A DNA stretch of 14,963 nucleotides from JAGVSR01 sp031413815 (GTDB lineage Bacteria; Pseudomonadota; Alphaproteobacteria; Rhizobiales; Hyphomicrobiaceae). The stretch covers positions 1-14,963 of the forward strand of contig JANOFU010000084.1 of assembly GCA_031413815.1 (NCBI GenBank). Direction: 5' to 3'. Numbering within the stretch: the stretch's first letter is position 1; each line of letters begins with the position of its first letter. Under the pieces are notes generated by a model, which saw only the letters and a list, made by a program, of their open reading frames with translations, was not told the origin of the DNA and did no database searches. The translations under genes and the position numbers were made by a program. Of this stretch, positions 7,627 through 14,510 are shown one piece after another.

Positions 7627-7923
7627 ATGAGACAACTCATCGTCTATGGATGGAATTTCATATTTGATCACGATGTAAGTCCACTTCGTCACATCCCAGA
7701 TATAGCGACCCGGCACTACGTCTTGCAGGCGCTGGGACTGATGTGGGCCGTGTCTTTCTCTGTCGCAATTGGGAGTTACACGCTTCTTGCTGCAAGCGTC
7801 ATCGGGCACACGTTCTTAATCGGGGCCGCTGCGATTACGGCTGCAACTTATACAACCGCTGCAATAAAGCCGAAATTGTTTATGTCCGGCATGGGCCGCC
7901 GCCGTGATGGCGAACACGAGTGA
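7627..7923 (+). CDS. Small conserved-looking membrane protein, unknown function
   Basis: A 98-residue protein beginning MRQLIVYGWNFIFDHDVSP. After a hydrophilic N-terminus (SPLRHIPDIATRHYVLQ), two hydrophobic segments (roughly residues 38-60 and 62-80) suggest a hairpin in the inner membrane. The tail is basic and ends RRRDGEHE. ATG 7627 is chosen because GAGGAA precedes it by about eight bases; in-frame starts at 7561 and 7612 would add residues (ATGCCGGGAGTG...) lacking protein-like character. I do not recognise the family with certainty. The segment pattern and good start region suggest a real gene. Confidence 0.6.
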   Translation: MRQLIVYGWNFIFDHDVSPLRHIPDIATRHYVLQALGLMWAVSFSVAIGSYTLLAASVIGHTFLIGAAAITAATYTTAAIKPKLFMSGMGRRRDGEHE

Positions 7924-8120
7924 GTTTTGACTATTTGTTGTTCGCCAGTAGATGTTTCGCACGCGTCAATCTCTATTATGGATGGTTGCTCAGCGTGCCG
8001 GAGAGGCCGGTGCCGTGTTGGTCCTGGTGATGCCCAATTGGCCTCCTGCAAGGCGCATAGATTTTTTAACGGGTTCAACCGCTTTGACTATCTTCTGCTC
8101 TGTTTGGAATGAGAGAGAAA

Positions 8121-8756
8121 ATGGTTCGTCTGCTCATTGTTGGCGCCAGCAAAGGAATTGGGTTGGAGGCGACTCGCCAGGCGCTAGAGGCTGGATACCA
8201 CGTGCGAGCTCTGGCGCGATCTGTATCCCAGACGGGTTCTCCAGATCCCAAACTGGAGTATGTGCGTGGTGACGCGCTGAACAGTGAGGATGTCAAAGCC
8301 GCGCTCGCCGGGGTCGACGTTGTCATCCAGAGTCTTGGCGTCAGTCTCGGTGAATTGTTCCGGCCCGTACACCTATTCTCCGATGCAACGCGGGTGCTCG
8401 TTGCCGCGATGACTGCTCAGAATGTTAAACGATTGATTTGTGTGACGGGCTTTGGAGCGGGCGATAGCCGGGCGAGTATCAGTTGCCTGCAGCGGGTCCC
8501 GTTCCAAGTGGTTTTGGGCCGCGCTTATGACGACAAAAGCCGGCAGGAGCGTCTTATCAAGGACAGCACGCTCGATTGGACGATTGTGCGGCCCGGCGTC
8601 TTGACTGGTGGACCGCGGACGGGACGCTACCAAGTTCTTACCGGCGCTGCTCAGTGGCGGAACGGTAGTATTTCACGTTCGGATGTGGCCGACTTCCTCG
8701 TTCGACAGATCGAAGATCAAAACTATCTGCACAAATCCCCGGTGCTGGTCAACTGA
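8121..8756 (+). CDS. NAD(P)-binding oxidoreductase, atypical SDR
   Basis: A 211-residue single-domain Rossmann protein. The N-terminal strand and glycine motif LLIVGASKGIG (residues 4-14) bind the nucleotide; LEYVRGDALN and VDVVIQSLGV are the following strands, and DWTIVRPGVLTGGPRTG is typical of atypical SDRs related to NmrA and biliverdin-reductase-B-like proteins. The classical Y-x3-K pair is not in its usual form, as expected for this group. Substrate unknown. ATG 8121 is favoured because GAGAGA lies just upstream and it begins directly at the first beta strand; ATG 8109 would add four residues. Confidence 0.8.
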   Translation: MVRLLIVGASKGIGLEATRQALEAGYHVRALARSVSQTGSPDPKLEYVRGDALNSEDVKAALAGVDVVIQSLGVSLGELFRPVHLFSDATRVLVAAMTAQNVKRLICVTGFGAGDSRASISCLQRVPFQVVLGRAYDDKSRQERLIKDSTLDWTIVRPGVLTGGPRTGRYQVLTGAAQWRNGSISRSDVADFLVRQIEDQNYLHKSPVLVN

Positions 8757-9268
8757 CGACCCTACACTCAGGAAACACAAGTGGAAGCTGAGCCTTCACG
8801 ATTGACAGTATTGTGTGAACGCTTCTGTCGGTTGCGCCGGAGACAGATCGTTGATCATCGTCGCAGCAACTACTCCAGCGCGCTCGGCTTGGTTGGCGTC
8901 ACCAAATTGGATGCTTTGGTTCCGGCTCGCCTCATTCCGCGGGGGCCCGTGTTACGATCTGATGTCTGGATTGGAGACGAAGCGCGCCTCTTCGGAGCAG
9001 CCGTTATCTCCAGAATTTGTGTGCGGTAGCCACGGTGGCTCTAGGCGGATCAGATGGCCAAGTGTCCTTGAATGTTGGCGTTGCTTTACTCACCTGCAGC
9101 AACGTTCTGCCAGGCCGGCCGGCGCGGGCTGTGAACTTGTGGAAGTTCAAACGCTTTAAAGATGTGCATTTGCCATCCAAGAGAGTTCAAAACGTCTGAT
9201 GTCCAAGAAAAGGAACGAAATGTCACGGTCAATGATTGTTCCTGAATGACCACACAAGGAATCGACCA
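8757..9268. other. Stretch without a recognisable gene between SDR and dps
   Basis: About 510 bases. Three overlapping plus-strand frames (within 8781-9199) stay open for 60-114 codons, none with a convincing Shine-Dalgarno or family motif. The frame switching could reflect a decayed gene, but I cannot name one. An inverted repeat GGAAC...GTTCC (about 9212-9242) lies just before dps. Confidence 0.4.
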
Positions 9269-9757
9269 ATGAAGCTTCATAACACCCGAAACAATCTAAA
9301 CTCCAACACCAAGACCGCCGTAGCTGCGCTACTCAACGCACGCCTGGCCGATGCGATTGATCTCGCTCTGATGACAAAGCAGGCGCATTGGAACCTGAGG
9401 GGACGTCAGTTTTTCGCCGTGCATGAAATGCTTGATGGCCTACGCACAGAGATCGATGGGCATGTCGACATTCTGGCAGAGCGCATCGTGCAGCTTGGTA
9501 GCATTGCGCTTGGTACGACTCAGGCGGTGGCGGAAGGCTCCAAACTTAAGGCCTATCCGGCAGATCTGATCAGCGTCGATAGCCACGTTGCTGCGCTAGA
9601 AGAGCGTTACGGCGATCTCGCCAATGCGACCCGGGCAGCGATCGACACATCGCAAGAAGCCGGGGATGCGTGCACAGCTGACATCTTCACCGCGTTCTCA
9701 CGTTCGCTCGACAAGGCGCTCTGGTTCCTGGAAGCCCACGAGGCCGGCAAGGCTTGA
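9269..9757 (+). CDS. dps: Dps family DNA-protection and ferritin-like protein
   Basis: A 162-residue Dps-type protein. Dps forms a dodecamer that oxidises Fe(II) with H2O2, stores iron and in many cases coats DNA in stationary phase. The ferroxidase ligands keep the exact family spacing: His40 (KQAHWN), His52, Asp67 and Glu71 (DILAER), with gaps of 12, 15 and 4. GRQFFAVHEMLDGLRTEID is the diagnostic stretch. The N-terminus (MKLHNTRNNLNSNTK) is short and mildly basic, so DNA binding is possible but not evident. ATG 9269 is preceded by AAGGAA at eight bases. A short hairpin with a T-run follows the gene. Confidence 0.93.
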   Translation: MKLHNTRNNLNSNTKTAVAALLNARLADAIDLALMTKQAHWNLRGRQFFAVHEMLDGLRTEIDGHVDILAERIVQLGSIALGTTQAVAEGSKLKAYPADLISVDSHVAALEERYGDLANATRAAIDTSQEAGDACTADIFTAFSRSLDKALWFLEAHEAGKA

Positions 9758-9776
9758 ATGCCTGACCGGCAAGCCG

Positions 9777-9793
9777 TCGTCAGACGATTTTTA
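9777..9793 (+). terminator. Weak possible dps terminator
   Basis: TCGT, loop CAG, ACGA followed by TTTTTAG, 20 bases after the dps stop. The stem is only four to five pairs, so this is tentative. Confidence 0.3.
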
Positions 9794-9861
9794 GATAGCA
9801 AGGAATGGACTTGTGAAACCAGGTCATGAGTTATGACAGTGGTTGGGGCATGTGTTGGTGA

Positions 9862-10683
9862 ATGGCCAACACTGGCGCGCATAAGTGCTACGGCCTCCAC
9901 CTCACCGGCGGCGACGAACGGAAGCTTGAGGTAGTCACAAAGGTGCTGACTTCTTCGACCGAGGCGACTTCCATCGTCGCTCTAACTTCATTTCCGGAGG
10001 CTGGCGTCGCAGTGATTTTCGGCGCAGGCGGCGGCATCGGTGGTGCGCTGGTTGAAGCACTGACATCCACCGGTAGCTTTGCGCATGTGGTTGGTTTTAG
10101 TCGAAAGACGTCTCCGCCAATCGATCTGCTGGACGAGGCAAGTCTAGAGCGTGCTGCGATGTTCGCTGCCGGGATGGGTGAACTTCGGCTCGTGATCGAT
10201 GCAACGGGGTTTCTGCACGATGATCGCCAAAAACCGGAGAAGAGTTGGCACCATCTCGATGCAGGCAATCTTGCGCGCTCCTTCGCGCTGAATGCCATTG
10301 GACCGGCCTTGATCATGAAGCATGTGCTTCCGTTGTTGCCCCGGTCGGGCAAGGCCGTATTTGCGACCTTGTCCGCCAGGGTCGGCAGCATAGGCGATAA
10401 TCGGCTCGGCGGTTGGTACTCGTACCGCGCGTCCAAAGCGGCTCTCAACCAACTTGTGCGGACTGCAGCCGTGGAATTGGCGCGCCGGTCCCCAGACGTA
10501 CTCTGCATCGCATTGCATCCTGGCACGGTTGCTACGGCGCTTTCTGCTCCCTTTGCAGCGACAGGGTTGGACGTCCACATGCCTGCTGAAGCATCCCGCA
10601 ATCTCTTGGCCGTCGTCGATGGTCTCAACGTTGAGGCCAACGGCGGCTTCTTCGACTGGCGCGGCCAGCCCGTGCCCTGGTAG
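9862..10683 (+). CDS. SDR family oxidoreductase (C-factor-like)
   Basis: A classical short-chain dehydrogenase. The cofactor motif VIFGAGGGIGG starts near residue 51, the N-x-A-type strand is VIDATGF, and ATLSARVGSIGDN precedes the catalytic YSYRASKAALNQ with Tyr188 and Lys192. ALHPGTVATALSAPF is the usual loop after the active site. Substrate unknown; the set of motifs resembles the C-factor-like group. The first ~45 residues (MANTGAHKCYG...) are not part of the fold and look unlike protein, so the true start may lie further in, for example GTG 10012 with GGAGG at 9996-10000. The downstream remnant at 10685 follows directly. Confidence 0.8.
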   Translation: MANTGAHKCYGLHLTGGDERKLEVVTKVLTSSTEATSIVALTSFPEAGVAVIFGAGGGIGGALVEALTSTGSFAHVVGFSRKTSPPIDLLDEASLERAAMFAAGMGELRLVIDATGFLHDDRQKPEKSWHHLDAGNLARSFALNAIGPALIMKHVLPLLPRSGKAVFATLSARVGSIGDNRLGGWYSYRASKAALNQLVRTAAVELARRSPDVLCIALHPGTVATALSAPFAATGLDVHMPAEASRNLLAVVDGLNVEANGGFFDWRGQPVPW

Positions 10684-10684
10684 C

Positions 10685-10915
10685 ATGATGGCATGGATGC
10701 GATCAAAATCAGAGCTTCCGATCAAGCCGATCAATCGCTCCGGCACCACGTTTCGTGCGCTGGCCGATACCGACAAGCAGGCCATCACGGCTGCGAAGGC
10801 GATCAAGCTGATGCTGGCCAACCCGTCAATGATCAAGAGGCCGGTCATCGAGGTGGGAAGCCAACTCTTGGTCGGCTTCAAGCCTGACCAATACGAAGCG
10901 GCGTTCGAGCAATAA
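10685..10915 (+). pseudogene. 5'-truncated ArsC/YffB-like thioredoxin-fold remnant
   Basis: The frame from 10685 to TAA 10913-10915 encodes 76 residues, of which the last ~57 (NRSGTTFRALADTDKQ, then PSMIKRPVIEVGSQLLVGFK and PDQYEAAF) match the C-terminal half of the ArsC/YffB (Spx-related) family, whose members are about 115 residues. The N-terminal thioredoxin-fold half with the redox Cys is missing, replaced by MMAWMRSKSELPIKP. There is no Shine-Dalgarno and it starts one base after the SDR stop. It is best read as a gene fragment left by a deletion or rearrangement at about 10,715. Confidence 0.75.
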
Positions 10916-10964
10916 AGCTACGCGCTGCAATAGAACTGTGCGCACAATCACCAAACACATGAAG

Positions 10965-10999
10965 CAAAATCCCCTCCCACGCGGACCGCGCGAGAGGGG
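10965..10999 (-). terminator. Rho-independent terminator after the secreted protein gene
   Basis: On the minus strand CCCCTC...GAGGGG forms the outer stem, with GCGCGGTCCGCG inside, followed by ATTTTGC. It lies about 27 bases beyond the stop of the 11026-11376 gene and has the right polarity for it. Confidence 0.65.
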
Positions 11000-11025
11000 C
11001 TCCAGCATTGCAATCAGCATTGCGA

Positions 11026-11376
11026 TCAGTCGAACGCGTGGCGGCGGCTGTGGTAGACCCGATGCTTGCGGTGTGGGCGATAGTAAGAGCCGTAGCCGCC
11101 GTAGGAATAGGACCGGTAATAGCGGCGGCGCGGGGCGTAGTCGTAATCATCGCCGCCGTAGTAGCTGTCGTAATAATAGTGCCGCCGGTGATGGCGGCGA
11201 TGCATTTTGTGAATGATGATACCGCCGATGACAGCAGCGGCGATGCCGAGCCCGATACCGCGGCCGTGCCGGTGGCCCGCTTCGGCTGACGTCGATGTGA
11301 CAGTCGCAGACGAGAAGCTCATGACCGCAGCTAACAGCGCCACAGCAAAGAGCCGGATCGGATGGGTCATAGACAT
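11026..11376 (-). CDS. Secreted Tyr/His/Arg-rich small protein
   Basis: A 116-residue protein with a good signal peptide: MSMTHPIRLFAVALLAAVMSF, cleavage likely after SAEA (about residue 34). A Gly/Ile hydrophobic stretch (GIGLGIAAAVIGGIII) follows, possibly a membrane anchor. The rest is of very low complexity, with about 15 Tyr and many Arg and His (HRRHHRRHYYYDSYYGG). Short proteins of this build, with a glycine hydrophobic segment and a YR/YH tail, are widespread but uncharacterised in Hyphomicrobiales. AGGAGGAG precedes ATG (11376) closely and a terminator follows the stop, so it is a single-gene unit. Metal binding by His or cell-surface association is conceivable; neither is shown. Confidence 0.75.
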   Translation of the reverse strand: MSMTHPIRLFAVALLAAVMSFSSATVTSTSAEAGHRHGRGIGLGIAAAVIGGIIIHKMHRRHHRRHYYYDSYYGGDDYDYAPRRRYYRSYSYGGYGSYYRPHRKHRVYHSRRHAFD

Positions 11377-11562
11377 GGTCTCCTCCTGGCAGGCGATGCG
11401 GGCGTGACGGCGCTCCCCTGCTCAAGTATGAGACAATGCGTCCAGATCGACGGCCAATCAAGCGTTCCAGCAGAAATTCTGTCTTCGCGCGATGCGCGGC
11501 ATCACCGGTGAGGTGGACTGAGCGTTATGGCTGACGCGAGCCGAATGCGGGCCATGAGACCG

Positions 11563-11604
11563 GAAAAAAGAAATGCCCCTCAGGCGGGGGGAGCACCTGA
11601 GGGG
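11563..11604 (-). terminator. Strong Rho-independent terminator
   Basis: Minus strand: CCCCTCAGG, an 11-base C-rich loop, CCTGAGGGG (perfect 9-bp stem, 11576-11604), then CATTTCTTTTTTC. The U-tract is long. No protein gene on the minus strand ends here, so the transcript it ends is probably non-coding. Confidence 0.8.
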
Positions 11605-11746
11605 GCCCTCAAATGCCGGACCCAGGGGAGGGAAGCCCGGCGGGGAGAAGGTTGAGAGATAACTGGGAGCGTGGGCCCGTTCGTCTCTCGATGCTTGGAG
11701 TATGGCAGCGGCCCCGCGCGCCCGCTGTTCCGTAAGGGACAGGCCG
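11563..11746 (-). ncRNA. Candidate small RNA ending at the strong terminator
   Basis: Upstream of the terminator on the minus strand, TACAAT (11756-11751) is a good -10, though no convincing -35 is seen. A transcript starting near 11746 would be about 180 bases. It contains a 5' hairpin (CTGTCC...GGAACAG), a GAGAGA/TCTCTC pairing and several C/U-rich stretches (CTTCTCCCCG, CTTCCCTCCCC, and the terminator loop). Such C-rich loops can pair with purine-rich ribosome binding sites, as in alphaproteobacterial anti-Shine-Dalgarno small RNAs. Minus-strand open frames across it lack a start context. It does not match 6S, SRP, tmRNA or RNase P RNA as far as I can tell. Confidence 0.4.
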
Positions 11747-11769
11747 TTTTATTGTAGCGCGTCTGGTCC

Positions 11770-13341
11770 GTGAGCGGGCGGTCCCAGGCACCGTTGCGCG
11801 TCCGGTGCCTGGCGTCGGGCCGCATCGTCACCTATGCGCGCTATGCCATGGGCCGCATCACCGGCGTCACGACCAAGAAGGACGCCGCCGCCGCGGTGGT
11901 CACGCTGGCGTCGTCGATCGACTACATGCCGGTGTCGCGGCTTGTGAAGTCGTTCACCTACGGCAACGGCCTGATCGACATGAACGGCTACACGCTCGAC
12001 TACGAGACGAGCGCGCTGGAGGTGAAGAACGGCGCGGCGAACGTGTGCTCGACGAACCTGTCACGCACCGACAACCTCAACGTCACGGCGCTGACCGATA
12101 ACGTGACGAGTGCGAACAACCAGACCTTCGGTTACTCCGCCGCGAACCGGCTGACCTCGGCGAGCGGAGCCTACGGCGCGCAGTCGTGGACCTATGACGG
12201 CGTGGGCAACCGGCTCTCCGAGAACTCCACCCCTGTCGGCGGGTCGCTGACGGCGCGGACCTACACCTATCCCACCACGTCCAACCGGATTTCCTCGACC
12301 GTGATCGCGGCGGCGACGGAGCGGGCGTTTACCTATGATGGCGCGGGCAATATCGCGTCCGACACGCGCAACGGCACGGCCTACACTTACGCCTACAACA
12401 AGCGCAACCGGCTCAACACCGTCACGGTCGCCGGGTCGTTGAAGGGCACGTACACCTATAACGGGATGGAGCAGCTCGCGATCCGCGTCTCGACCAACCA
12501 GACGCCCGCTGGCACCACGCACTTCATCCACGATCATCTAGGCAATGTCATTGCCGAAACCGCTGGCAACGGGCCGACCGGCGCGACCGGCACGGTGCGG
12601 GAGTATATTTATCTGCCGGAGACGGAAATTGCCCCAACGATGGGCTCGCGGACGGTCGTTGATCGGCCGTTGGCGGTGGTCGATGCGGTGAATACGGCCA
12701 GTCCGGTCACGTGGTACGTCCACGCCGACCACCTGCATCGTCCGATCCGGATGACCGATGCGGCCAAAGCCTCCGTCTGGACCGCCGTCTGGGCACCGTG
12801 GGGTGCACCGCACTCCATTACCGGTTCAGCAACCCTTAACGCGCGGTTCCCGGGACAATGGTTCCAGATGGAAGCGGGGTTGCATTACAACTGGCACCGC
12901 AGCTACGATCCATCGCTCGGCCGCTACACCCAGCCCGATCCGCTGGGGTTCGTCGATGGGCCGTCGTTGATGGCGTATGTGAAGAGCAATCCTATAAGAT
13001 CCACGGATCAGCGGGGCTTAACTGCCGACGTGCAGCGATGCGGAATCCCCAAAAGACGGCCCCTCTATCAATGCACCAAAGAATTTCCAAATGACGGTCC
13101 GCAAAAGTGGTGGCAGACCGATCGTGATGATGCGAATAACCCTGTTTGCTATCAGAAATGTGCACAAAGAGAGTTGACAGCGTGTCAGCCGGCGACCGTC
13201 GTTCTTTGTGCGCCCGTCGGTGCTGTTGGCGGCGTGATAAATGGGTTGGGTTGTTTCGCGGTTACAACATATATTTGCAGTGAAGTGGCGGACATGCGCT
13301 GCAAATGGCGCTGTGATTGCCTGAATAACGATCTCCACTAG
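11770..13341 (+). CDS. RHS-repeat protein, C-terminal fragment with cysteine-rich variable tip
   Basis: An open frame of 523 residues (GTG 11770), but recognisable RHS sequence starts only near residue 16 (GRIVTYARYAMGRITGV). Full RHS proteins are far longer, with an N-terminal delivery region, so this gene is 5'-truncated. YD repeats (TYDGVGNRLS, FTYDGAGNIASDTRN) lead to the core end GQWFQMEAGLHYNWHRSYDP, LGRYTQPDPLGFVDG and AYVKSNP. The core closes at D413-Q-R-G-L417, where the family has DPxGL, the self-cleavage site. Residues 418-523 are a tip with 11 cysteines and a Gly-rich hydrophobic stretch (APVGAVGGVINGLGC). In the family such tips are toxins released in contact-dependent competition. 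Codon use turns AT-richer at about 12,988. With no signal or delivery domain it may be an orphan tip store or a pseudogene. Confidence 0.8.
   Translation: MSGRSQAPLRVRCLASGRIVTYARYAMGRITGVTTKKDAAAAVVTLASSIDYMPVSRLVKSFTYGNGLIDMNGYTLDYETSALEVKNGAANVCSTNLSRTDNLNVTALTDNVTSANNQTFGYSAANRLTSASGAYGAQSWTYDGVGNRLSENSTPVGGSLTARTYTYPTTSNRISSTVIAAATERAFTYDGAGNIASDTRNGTAYTYAYNKRNRLNTVTVAGSLKGTYTYNGMEQLAIRVSTNQTPAGTTHFIHDHLGNVIAETAGNGPTGATGTVREYIYLPETEIAPTMGSRTVVDRPLAVVDAVNTASPVTWYVHADHLHRPIRMTDAAKASVWTAVWAPWGAPHSITGSATLNARFPGQWFQMEAGLHYNWHRSYDPSLGRYTQPDPLGFVDGPSLMAYVKSNPIRSTDQRGLTADVQRCGIPKRRPLYQCTKEFPNDGPQKWWQTDRDDANNPVCYQKCAQRELTACQPATVVLCAPVGAVGGVINGLGCFAVTTYICSEVADMRCKWRCDCLNNDLH
11784..11812. repeat. 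Perfect inverted repeat at the RHS truncation edge
   Basis: CCAGGCACCG and CGGTGCCTGG form a perfect 10+10 inverted repeat with a 9-base loop, ending exactly where RHS similarity begins (about 11,812). No T-run follows in either direction, so it is not a simple terminator. It may relate to the recombination that cut the gene. Confidence 0.6.
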
Positions 13342-13350
13342 GGCGCGACC

Positions 13351-13716
13351 ATGGACCAGCCATTTGCATTGAGATTTGTGTTTACTTTCGCTTGCATATA
13401 TTTTTTTGGGAGGGCGTATCCGATAGCTCGGTTCGCGCCAAAACTTCTCGCTGATCACATTGTGTGGCTGACGGTTGGAACGTTGCTTCTAACTTTTACC
13501 TTGTTGCTTTACTTCAAATACATGAGGTCCATCGTCCCTCTGGCGTTAGCATTATGTCTTGGATTAGCATTGGAAATCGCCTTTTTGTTTGACCTTGTAG
13601 TACTTGGCGGCCCGGAAGGTACGTCAATCAACCTCTCGATTCTTTACATTTTAGGACTATGCTTGTCGATAGCGGGGCTGCTGCACTCAAGTACCAGGCA
13701 TTACGTACATAAGTAG
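13351..13716 (+). CDS. Four-helix membrane protein, candidate RHS immunity protein
   Basis: A 121-residue very hydrophobic protein with about four membrane helices (residues ~5-23, 36-56, 60-84, 90-112) and a short polar tail (SSTRHYVHK). ATG 13351 is nine bases after the RHS stop; AGGGCG lies a few bases upstream. Its AT-rich codon use matches the RHS tip and not the RHS core, suggesting tip and partner arrived together. By the general rule that the gene directly after an RHS or other polymorphic toxin tip encodes its immunity protein, this is the leading candidate. A membrane immunity protein would fit a toxin acting on the inner membrane. No known family is recognised. Confidence 0.65.
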   Translation: MDQPFALRFVFTFACIYFFGRAYPIARFAPKLLADHIVWLTVGTLLLTFTLLLYFKYMRSIVPLALALCLGLALEIAFLFDLVVLGGPEGTSINLSILYILGLCLSIAGLLHSSTRHYVHK

Positions 13717-13777
13717 TCATTAACGAAACTCTGCTGTTTAGCCCACATAGCCCGCAATAAAAGCGACGGCTTGTAGG

Positions 13778-13801
13778 GTGCAATAGCGACGCGTATTGCA
13801 C
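13778..13801. repeat. Palindromic repeat unit
   Basis: GTGCAATA-gcgacgcg-TATTGCAC, an 8+8 inverted repeat within TTGTAGGGTGCAATAGCGACGC. From memory the pattern GTAGGGTGCAATAGCGAAGCGTATTGCACC recurs between genes in many proteobacterial genomes. Only one copy is seen in this window. It lies between the membrane protein and the gene at 13886. Confidence 0.55.
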
Positions 13802-13885
13802 AACGGCCGGTGGCAACGTTCATCATCAGAGTGCCAAATGCAGCGATGGTACGACTCGTAGTGGTGGTGGACGAATTCATGGAAA

Positions 13886-14437
13886 GTGGAAAAAGTGACC
13901 ATTAGCTATCACACCTCCATCAGACCTCTTGACGGCAAGGGGCAAGCGCTAAAACCGATGGATATCGTATTGGTCAAAGCCATACCCAATCACTACTGGT
14001 GCGACCCGGATTTCTCCGAACTGCAGAACTTTGCTGGAAGTTATGGATTGATCTCCTATGTCTCAGATGGAATTGAGAGTGAGCCGTATTTCTTAGGAAA
14101 CAAATCTCATCCTGGCTGGGTAAACGGAGACGGCAGCTTGGTGCATTTGCTAACCAGACGTGTTGGTAACGGCGTAATTGTCACTGGTGATTTCTGGGTT
14201 CCACCAGCGGATCTCGTCAGGCTTCCGTTCAATGCTTTGCTCATGAACATTTTCGTCGAGTATCCTTGGCAAATGCAAGATGACGAGGGGGGCGGAAGCT
14301 CATTGTTCATAAAGGACGGCATGTTCGAGTACGACTTCATCAAGCGAATTACGGAAGCGCGTTTAAGCGTGCTTAACGCGGCTCATAATGCTGCAATGAA
14401 TGTCCTTGAGAACTCGCAAAACAACCCGGAGAAGTGA
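13886..14437 (+). CDS. Hypothetical soluble protein downstream of RHS tip
   Basis: A 183-residue protein with no signal peptide and no membrane segment; I do not recognise the family. The first half is rich in beta-type sequence (MDIVLVKAIPNHYWCDPDF, GSYGLISYVSDGI), and a PPADLVRLPFNALLMNIF stretch and an acidic loop (QDDEGGGSS) lead to a helical C-terminus (ITEARLSVLNAAHNAAMN). The frame opens after TAG 13859. GTG 13886 is the first usual start, with GTG 13895 and ATG 13958 as alternatives; no strong Shine-Dalgarno is seen. AT-rich codon use resembles the RHS tip and the membrane gene. It may be a second immunity gene or an unrelated passenger. Confidence 0.6.
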   Translation: MEKVTISYHTSIRPLDGKGQALKPMDIVLVKAIPNHYWCDPDFSELQNFAGSYGLISYVSDGIESEPYFLGNKSHPGWVNGDGSLVHLLTRRVGNGVIVTGDFWVPPADLVRLPFNALLMNIFVEYPWQMQDDEGGGSSLFIKDGMFEYDFIKRITEARLSVLNAAHNAAMNVLENSQNNPEK

Positions 14438-14510
14438 ACCTCTAAATTCGGGAAATTAGGAGTAGGATGGGTGAAATGAGCGCCTTCACTTGTAGCAACC
14501 GTCTTGATGT

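Noticed and set aside
7952..8272. Plus-strand frame overlapping the start of the SDR gene
   Set aside because: Overlaps the well-supported SDR in another frame, lacks a Shine-Dalgarno and shows no recognisable fold.
9212..9242. GGAAC as an EcfG-type (general stress) -35 for dps
   Set aside because: GTT lies 21 bases downstream rather than the 16-17 expected, so the promoter match fails.
11580..11831. Minus-strand open frame across the candidate small RNA
   Set aside because: Its start lies inside the RHS frame, there is no Shine-Dalgarno, and the TACAAT box falls inside it; a non-coding reading is simpler.
12061..12537. Minus-strand open frame antisense to the RHS core
   Set aside because: Mirror of YD-repeat coding sequence; valine/glycine/arginine-rich artefact.
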